DNA from: Eubacteriaceae bacterium Marseille-Q4139
Lineage (GTDB): Bacteria; Bacillota; Clostridia; Lachnospirales; Lachnospiraceae
Assembly (NCBI GenBank): GCA_018223415.1
Contig: JAGTTQ010000001.1
Span: 366,153-430,152 of the forward strand
Direction of reading: 5' to 3'
DNA: 64,000 nt
The stretch's first letter is position 1. Each line of letters begins with the position of its first letter. Below, in pieces: positions 59,077 to 64,000 of the stretch. A program made the position numbers and the translations under genes. The notes under the pieces are model-generated. The model made no database searches, was not told the DNA's origin, and worked only from the letters and a program-made list of their open reading frames with translations.

Positions 59077-60702
59077 TTAGGCTTCCGCCTTCGCGGCGCT
59101 CTCGCGCATCTTGTTGGGCGATTTCCCGTAATACTTTTTAAAGCAGTAGCTGAAATAATGCTGGTCGCTGTATCCGCAGCGGCCGGCGATCTCCTGAATC
59201 TTAAAGGAAGTGCAGAGCAGGTACTCCTTCGCCTTCTCCATCCGCTTTTTCGTGAGGAGGCTGATAAACGTCTCGCCTGTGTTCTTTTTGATGGTGGCGC
59301 TTAAGTAGTTGGAGCTGATATGGAGCCGCTCGCTTAATGAGACGAGCGTCAGCATCTCGTCGGCATATTCTGCGTCGATGATTTGGATGGCCTTGTCGGA
59401 AAGGATTTCCGAGCTCACCTTCCTGTGGTTGGAGATGATCTCCTGGGCCTGGCGGCAGAGGCCGATGACCTTGGCCTGCACCGCATCGATGGAATTCTGG
59501 GTAAAGCCCTTTTCCAGGAACGAAAACCGGGAGAGAATTTCAAGCGGCACGTTGTTGTTCAAGGACATGTTGACGGTGCGGTAGACTGTGGACAAAATCT
59601 GGATCACAAGAAGCTCGCAGGTGGTCCCGGCGTTCTGATCGTTTCTGACGCGTGAAAACAGCTCGTCCAGAAATTCCTCCAGTTCCGCCCGGCTCCCCGT
59701 CTTGATGAGCTGATCCAGGGTATTGACCGTGTCCTCAATATATTCAAACCGCCTTACGTCCCGCGGCTCGATGTCGGAGATGAACTGGATCCCGGCGCTC
59801 CCGGCAGGGATATAGTGCATGGCCGCCAGCGCCTCCGAATAGGCGGCGCCGCCGACGGCAATCTCGGAAAATTCCCGGCTTACGCCGATCCGCGTTTTAA
59901 GCCCGAGAATCCGCTCGGCACTCTGTGCGATTTCCGTCACCAGGATATGAATGTATTTTCCGGCATCTCTCCCGACGGCGGAAACCACGGAGATAAGCTT
60001 CCCGCCGGAACAGATACTTCCGTACTGCATGTATTTTTTTAAGATGGAATCCACGAACGGCAGAAGCTCCGGCTCCGTCCTGTTTTTCCCCTCTGCGTCC
60101 TCCATGCTCGTCACCAGGATCAGGTACCGTACCTCCGTCTCCGGGGCTTTTTTCAGGCCCAGTTCGGCCGCTTTCCGCTCCAGAAGCGCTTTCCGCCCGC
60201 CGCCGCGTCCAAAGGACAAGTCGTCCTGATCCATGAGAAGCGGCGTCAAAAATTCCATCAACGCCAGCCGGTGTTCTTTGTCCCGCAGACCGCTGTCCAC
60301 AGCGCCGTTTTTCATCTCGAAAAACCGCTTGTCCAGCTTCTCCTTGATCCGCCTTAATTCCACGGTCAGCTCCTCGGCGGAAATGGGCTTTAACAGGTAG
60401 CTGATGATGTTGTACTGGATGGCCTGCTGGGCGTAGGCGAAGCTGTCGTAGCCGCTTAAAAAGGCGATCTGCATGGACGGGCGAATCTCCCTGGCCTGCC
60501 TGGCAAGCTCGATGCCGGAGACGAAGGGCATCTTGATATCCGTGAGCAGCAGGTCGGGGCCCAGCTTTTCCACCAGCTCCAGCGCTTCAGCCCCGTTCTC
60601 CGCCTCGCCGATGATCTCGAAGCCGATGGCGTTCCAGTCGATTTTATGTATGATGGCTTTCCTTAAATCTTCTTCGTCGTCTGCAAAAATTACTGTGTAC
60701 AT
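59077..60702 (-). CDS. YesN-type response regulator with AraC DNA-binding domain
   Basis: 541 residues. Receiver domain 1-120 with FADDEED near 8 (acid pocket), LLTDIKMPFVSG near 55 (phospho-Asp) and SYLLKPIS near 105 (Lys). A middle region of about 280 residues follows, then an AraC double helix-turn-helix at 430-535 (LSERLHISSNYLSATIKKNTGETF; IAGRCGYSDQHYFSYCFKKYYGKSPNKMR). First gene of the four-gene signalling unit; it most likely activates mglBAC downstream. Confidence 0.93.
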   Translation of the reverse strand: MYTVIFADDEEDLRKAIIHKIDWNAIGFEIIGEAENGAEALELVEKLGPDLLLTDIKMPFVSGIELARQAREIRPSMQIAFLSGYDSFAYAQQAIQYNIISYLLKPISAEELTVELRRIKEKLDKRFFEMKNGAVDSGLRDKEHRLALMEFLTPLLMDQDDLSFGRGGGRKALLERKAAELGLKKAPETEVRYLILVTSMEDAEGKNRTEPELLPFVDSILKKYMQYGSICSGGKLISVVSAVGRDAGKYIHILVTEIAQSAERILGLKTRIGVSREFSEIAVGGAAYSEALAAMHYIPAGSAGIQFISDIEPRDVRRFEYIEDTVNTLDQLIKTGSRAELEEFLDELFSRVRNDQNAGTTCELLVIQILSTVYRTVNMSLNNNVPLEILSRFSFLEKGFTQNSIDAVQAKVIGLCRQAQEIISNHRKVSSEILSDKAIQIIDAEYADEMLTLVSLSERLHISSNYLSATIKKNTGETFISLLTKKRMEKAKEYLLCTSFKIQEIAGRCGYSDQHYFSYCFKKYYGKSPNKMRESAAKAEA

Positions 60703-60735
60703 GAAGACTCCGTTTCTTTCGTTTTTTATATGGAT

Positions 60736-60764
60736 AGTTTACCATCCTGCGGGCGGGAAATCAA
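60736..60764 (-). promoter_or_regulatory. Promoter of the sensor operon
   Basis: Minus strand TTGATT (60764-60759), 17 bases, TAAACT (60741-60736), 35 bases before the ATG. The rest of 60765-61011 holds no gene that I can support. Confidence 0.6.
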
Positions 60765-61011
60765 CTGGGGAGACGAGCAAACCGTTTTCCATTTATAAAA
60801 TGCATGGATTGAGCTATGATAATGATTATAAAAGCATTCCATTCCTGAAATCACTTCTTTTCTTTATCAATTCTATTCTGCCAGGCGGAAACGAAAGGTG
60901 GAATCTAATAACCCGAAAGCAAATTGGATCTTTTTCAGATGGCATAATTCATCTTCTTCAGTTAGGCATTCCTGCCGGAACTCCAATCTATACTTAATTT
61001 TTTGCATAAGA

Positions 61012-61045
61012 AAAGCCCTGAAGGATTTCTTTTCCTCAAGGCTTT
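61012..61045 (-). terminator. Terminator of the XRE/ImmA/PIN operon
   Basis: AAAGCC... 61033-61045 pairs with 61012-61025 (two mismatches) and is followed by TCTT on the minus strand; located 21 bases beyond the last gene. Confidence 0.6.
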
Positions 61046-61065
61046 GTTACATGCTATCTAACATA

Positions 61066-61872
61066 TTACTTTATGTATTGCAAATCTCCGTTCCGCAACA
61101 TCTGAAACTTTTCATCATATATCTCATCAAACACTTGTTTAATTGGCACACTATCTCGTTGGTGACCAGATATCGACCAAACCTTATATTCCGTCTGATT
61201 CTTCAAAAACGCAGATAAATGATCGTAATATTCCTGCATTTCAGATTTTTGCTTTCCCATCTTCATCAGCTTATAGAATACACCTAAGATACTAATACAA
61301 TGAACCGGCATTTCTAAACTTGTAATACTCTGTCTTGCTTTAAAATCATCTGAACAGAATATATACACCCGATTACCGTACAGCACCTTCATCATTTGAA
61401 TTAATACATAGGTCTTTTTCTCGCCTAGTCCCTTTTTATGTGGAACCTTATCATCGCAATCCTTTAATGCCGCCAAAAAGGCCTCAACATCGTTCAGGTT
61501 CTCCATCTCATTCAAAGAACCATAGTACTGTTTATAAAAATTGACATTAAAAGTATCACAACTTGTTTCCAGTAACTCTAAATATATGCTTGTTGCTTTT
61601 CCTCCATATACTTTTCCTAATTCACTTATAATCTCTCGATCCGAATACGATTTCACTTTTCCTGCTTTAATTTTCTCTTCAAGCCAAGGATTCGGATCCG
61701 GATTCAGTTTATGTCTGCTCAGTTCTTTCTTTATCATTTCATGACAGAAAAACTCATACTCCGCAAATTCCATTACAAAGTCTGTCAACGTATGATTTTT
61801 TGCATTTCTTGCTAAATGTGATTTATACAAAAAGTCAGTATCCAGCAAGGCATATTTTTTGTCCATTTCCAT
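61066..61872 (-). CDS. PIN-like nuclease domain protein
   Basis: About 268 residues from ATG 61872 (GAGG eight bases upstream). N-terminal YALLDTDFLYK with two Asp and later acidic positions (FFCHEMIKKEL, DVEAFLAALKDCDDK, KRTY/KKTYVLIQMM and FCSDDFKARQ) follow the scattered acidic set of PIN-type RNases. The C-terminal 70 residues are helical and charged. A toxin-type RNase is the reading that fits, but the acid residues should be tested. Downstream of the ImmA/IrrE peptidase gene by ten bases. Codon and base composition are more AT-rich than the rest of the window, suggesting transfer. Confidence 0.6.
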   Translation of the reverse strand: MEMDKKYALLDTDFLYKSHLARNAKNHTLTDFVMEFAEYEFFCHEMIKKELSRHKLNPDPNPWLEEKIKAGKVKSYSDREIISELGKVYGGKATSIYLELLETSCDTFNVNFYKQYYGSLNEMENLNDVEAFLAALKDCDDKVPHKKGLGEKKTYVLIQMMKVLYGNRVYIFCSDDFKARQSITSLEMPVHCISILGVFYKLMKMGKQKSEMQEYYDHLSAFLKNQTEYKVWSISGHQRDSVPIKQVFDEIYDEKFQMLRNGDLQYIK

Positions 61873-61882
61873 AGGCACTACC

Positions 61883-62701
61883 TCACTGTTTTCTTAAACT
61901 TTTCATTATTTCACTCAATCTGTTCTTATCACTTGCTAACCGTTCATCGCGAACAGCATCCAACTGCTCCACATCATACATCAATTCAGGTAAGCTTCCA
62001 AATCTAATGAAATCCTTAGGTATCTCCTGCCAGCGTGCAGCTTTTCCCGTAAGTTCCATTTGTCTGCAAATTTCCTTTTCTTCAACTTGCAAGAGATTCT
62101 TTGCAGCTTTAACATCAATCTTGTTTTCCTCCAAGAGACGAAGTACCGCTGCCTTATAAGGAATTGCAAAAATGTCCATTATCTTAAGCACCGTCTGCAC
62201 TGAAATATCTTTATATGATAAATTGTACACATCCGTCTGCTCATCAAGCCGCTCCTTTGGAGCCAGTAAAAAGGCTGCAAAAGCATTGGCTTCCATATCC
62301 TCAATCTCTTTTGCTTCTTCATCTATAATACCAGATTCCAAAATTGACCCAGATTGTAATAATGCGGAATCATGCCCCTCGAAATAGCAATAAATATGAT
62401 ACAATTCATGTGCTGTTGCAAATATCTGCTTTGATAATGGCAACGCAGAATTAACCATAACAAACATTCTTCCTTTACGAATGAAAGTACATGCACACAA
62501 ATCGGCATCTTCAATAGGATATCTCAGCATATCAAAGGGCATATCATGTCGTGCCACATAATTCTCCAACACGTTGAAGATATCATCCTGAATAATATTA
62601 TTCTTATTATAGAGCGAATTAAAACTTGTTGCACATTCACTTATTTTTGTATATTTCTTTCTATCTTTAATATAAAGGCTATTATCCAAAACTCGGCACA
62701 T
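61883..62701 (-). CDS. ImmA/IrrE-family metallopeptidase
   Basis: 272 residues. Zinc motif HELYHIYCYFEGH near 105 (HExxH), preceded by LPLSKQIFATA; the third ligand is probably in the ESGIIDEEAKEIEDMEANAFAAFLLAP helix (EANAFAA region) near 145. Peptidases of this type cleave XRE-type repressors (ImmA of ICEBs1) or respond to damage (IrrE). The regulator gene directly upstream ends four bases before its ATG (with GGAGG in the overlap region). The natural substrate is probably that XRE protein. AT-rich. Confidence 0.85.
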   Translation of the reverse strand: MCRVLDNSLYIKDRKKYTKISECATSFNSLYNKNNIIQDDIFNVLENYVARHDMPFDMLRYPIEDADLCACTFIRKGRMFVMVNSALPLSKQIFATAHELYHIYCYFEGHDSALLQSGSILESGIIDEEAKEIEDMEANAFAAFLLAPKERLDEQTDVYNLSYKDISVQTVLKIMDIFAIPYKAAVLRLLEENKIDVKAAKNLLQVEEKEICRQMELTGKAARWQEIPKDFIRFGSLPELMYDVEQLDAVRDERLASDKNRLSEIMKSLRKQ

Positions 62702-62705
62702 AGTT

Positions 62706-63083
62706 CTAAGCCTCCCATGGTTTCATCATTTCCTCAGCATTTTCACGAGTACGTGCATAAAAACAAATAAGATTTGCAATCTCATCTGCAATTCCAAGTC
62801 CATCCTTTGCTTCCTGAGATTCCACCTTTCCCATAAAAGCCTTTACCGCATTCGTTTCTACATCCACTGCTGGGGGGTTAACAAGATTTTCCATGGAAGT
62901 ACCCAGAAACTCCGAAATTTTCTGCAGTTCAATTGCATTAATCATCCTTCCACCGGTAAGCATCTTGCTTATCACTTGCTTGGACACCCCGAGATAGTCT
63001 GCAAGATCAATCTGCTTTTTTCCGTTCTGTTTCATAATATTCATTATATTGTTGCTAATAATCTCGCTTGCCTTTACCATCAT
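62706..63083 (-). CDS. XRE-family transcriptional regulator
   Basis: 125 residues from ATG 63083 (GGAGG five bases upstream; ATG 63080 also possible). Residues 8-62 form a Cro/C1-type helix-turn-helix (KQIDLADYLGVSKQVISKMLTGGRM). The remaining helical tail is 60 residues (KAFMGKVESQEAKDGLGIADEIANLI), likely to dimerise or to be cut by the peptidase. Promoter at 63131-63159. Same strand and very tight spacing with the next two genes. Confidence 0.88.
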   Translation of the reverse strand: MMVKASEIISNNIMNIMKQNGKKQIDLADYLGVSKQVISKMLTGGRMINAIELQKISEFLGTSMENLVNPPAVDVETNAVKAFMGKVESQEAKDGLGIADEIANLICFYARTRENAEEMMKPWEA

Positions 63084-63130
63084 CGTTACCTCCAACATAA
63101 TTCAAAGCATCTTCTTTCTTCTACACTTTC

Positions 63131-63159
63131 ATTATATTCGTAGCATCAGAAAAAATCAA
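63131..63159 (-). promoter_or_regulatory. Promoter of the XRE/ImmA/PIN operon
   Basis: Minus strand TTGATT (63159-63154), 17 bases, TATAAT (63136-63131). Confidence 0.65.
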
Positions 63160-63227
63160 CATTCTCTTAACTCTATTTCTTTATTTTGCCCTGTTTTGTC
63201 CCTATATTCACAACTCTTTTAGACTTA

Positions 63228-63269
63228 ATAACATTGCAACGGCACGGTGGAACTTTTCGATAACATTGC
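63228..63269. repeat. Direct repeats ATAACATTGC
   Basis: Copies at 63228-63237 and 63260-63269, 32 bases apart, between the XRE promoter and the broken ribbon-helix-helix gene. They could be binding sites; 63160-63386 has no gene. Confidence 0.35.
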
Positions 63270-63386
63270 GAAAACTCTTTTTTACAATGATAGTATTACT
63301 ACCGTAAAATCTTACATGGTCTTATGTATCAATCTGTGCTATACTCTTTACAGGCATATCTGCCAATACACATGCTGGAGGCTGTC

Positions 63387-63615
63387 ATGAGTGAAGAGAA
63401 AAATGGTTCCTATAAGGGCTTAGCCGAAGCTCGTTGAAGAGCGAACAAAAAATATAATGATCGTTTCGTTGAAATCAAGGTTCATGTCCCCCCCAAAGAA
63501 GCGTACCATCATTAAAGACCACGCAGAAAAGATGGGTGAAAGTGCCACTGCCTTTATCAGTAGAGCAATCGCTGAAGCCATGAAACGCGATCAGGAATCA
63601 AATCCCGAAACGTAA
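63387..63615 (+). pseudogene. Broken ribbon-helix-helix (Arc/CopG-like) gene
   Basis: GGAGG six bases before ATG 63387. Codons read as MSEEKNGSYKGLAEAR, then an in-frame TGA, then RANKKYNDRFVEIKVHVPP, a frame change around a run of C at 63488-63495, and then TIIKDHAEKMGESATAFISRAIAEAMK and a TAA at 63613. The joined sequence is a typical small DNA-binding protein of conjugative elements. One stop and one frame error make it non-functional. Confidence 0.75.
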
Positions 63616-63617
63616 AA

Positions 63618-63666
63618 ATCCGGTGACGTATGGATACATTTCCACACATCACCGGATGATTTTTTC
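63618..63666 (+). terminator. Intrinsic terminator after the pseudogene
   Basis: ATCCGGTGA (63618-63626) / TCACCGGAT (63649-63657) then GATTTTTT. Confidence 0.75.
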
Positions 63667-63765
63667 TCTCATGAGTTATCTCCGTTGTGTAATTTTCTAT
63701 ATGAGTATATTTGCAACAAGGCTCCCCATCTGCATGTTTTTTCATTATTTTCTACACATTTCAAA

Positions 63766-63785
63766 TGGTCTAAACTTGGTCTAAA
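63766..63785. repeat. Two direct copies of TGGTCTAAA
   Basis: 63766-63774 and 63777-63785, 11 bases apart. The stretch 63667-63880 has no gene I can support. Close copies like this occur at recombination sites, but nothing else here proves one. Confidence 0.3.
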
Positions 63786-63886
63786 ACAGGACTCTGAAGC
63801 TTCATTTTCCAAGATAAATCAAGACTTTTTAGAGAGTTGCCAGTATGTTGCCATGATTGCAGAAAAAGCCATTTACAGGAAAAAAT

Positions 63887-63945
63887 ATGCTCCCTCCCAG
63901 GCCGCAGGCGTTTCTTATCCCGCCTGCATCCCCGGAAGGGAGCAT
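63887..63945 (-). terminator. Intrinsic terminator of the gene at the right edge
   Basis: ATGCTCCCT / AGGGAGCAT outer stem (63937-63945 with 63887-63895), inner GCAGGCG/CGCCTGC, followed by a T run on the minus strand. Confidence 0.75.
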
Positions 63946-63968
63946 ATCATTTTCATGCAGAAACTTTT

Positions 63969-64000
63969 TTACATCTTCTCCCCCGGCACCACCGGCACGG
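63969..64000 (-). CDS. 3' tip of a gene running off the right edge
   Basis: Minus-strand frame reading VPVVPGEKM then TAA at 63969-63971, placed just before a strong terminator. Too short to identify. Confidence 0.45.
   Translation of the reverse strand, partial: VPVVPGEKM

Overview
The window looks like chromosome from an anaerobic, fermentative Clostridia member, most likely a gut Lachnospiraceae. The pointers are a glutaconyl-CoA decarboxylase/glutaconate CoA-transferase operon, a second Na+-pumping decarboxylase operon, GlnRS instead of only the amidotransferase route, VanZ and YitT family proteins, many lipoproteins with Gram-positive style signals, strong AGGAGG ribosome binding sites and TTGACA/TATAAT promoters. 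The species cannot be fixed from this alone. Nothing resembling an rRNA or tRNA gene, a CRISPR array or an intact insertion sequence was seen.

Layout. 1-3.2 kb: minus-strand operon gcdD-gcdC-gcdB-gctA (glutamate fermentation through glutaconyl-CoA; continues past the left edge). 3.3-8.4 kb: a 1419-residue secreted protein ending in a class B sortase domain, and an AP2-domain protein with twin dyad sites upstream. 8.5-16.1 kb: ketopantoate reductase, lipoprotein, MocR regulator, GlnRS, L-lactate dehydrogenase, PfkB sugar kinase. 16.2-26.3 kb: PAP2 phosphatase, NSS symporter, M20 dipeptidase, a cohesin-bearing membrane protein beside a dockerin-bearing glucosaminidase, VanZ protein and polyprenyl glycosylphosphotransferase. 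26.3-31.9 kb: five-gene Na+ decarboxylase/transcarboxylase operon behind a structured leader with a terminator/antiterminator. 32-42 kb: YitT, transaldolase-like aldolase, lipoprotein, thioesterase, AlbA-type regulator, His-rich metal ATPase, and an MFS exporter behind a leader peptide. 42-52 kb: DUF3737/aldo-keto reductase operon, hydrolase with divergent LysR, GLUG-repeat lipoprotein, second LysR, YoaK protein. 52-60.7 kb: sugar ABC transporter (mglBAC type) with a LytS/YesN two-component system and an extra sugar-binding lipoprotein. 61-63.1 kb: XRE regulator, ImmA/IrrE peptidase and PIN-like nuclease operon. 63.1-64 kb: a broken ribbon-helix-helix gene and the 3' tip of a further gene.

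How it fits together: two biotin-dependent Na+ pumps turn decarboxylation into a sodium gradient, which Na+-coupled importers such as the NSS symporter (next to a dipeptidase) can spend. Extracellular sugar is probably sensed by the lipoprotein/LytS/YesN trio, which would control the adjacent ABC importer. The surface genes (sortase fusion, cohesin and dockerin proteins, glycosylphosphotransferase) point to wall remodelling or protein display. The most unusual items are the cohesin/dockerin pair, the sortase fusion, the attenuator ahead of the decarboxylase operon, the leader peptide ahead of the exporter, and the XRE/ImmA/PIN cassette. All functional assignments rest on reading motifs by eye; no database search was possible.
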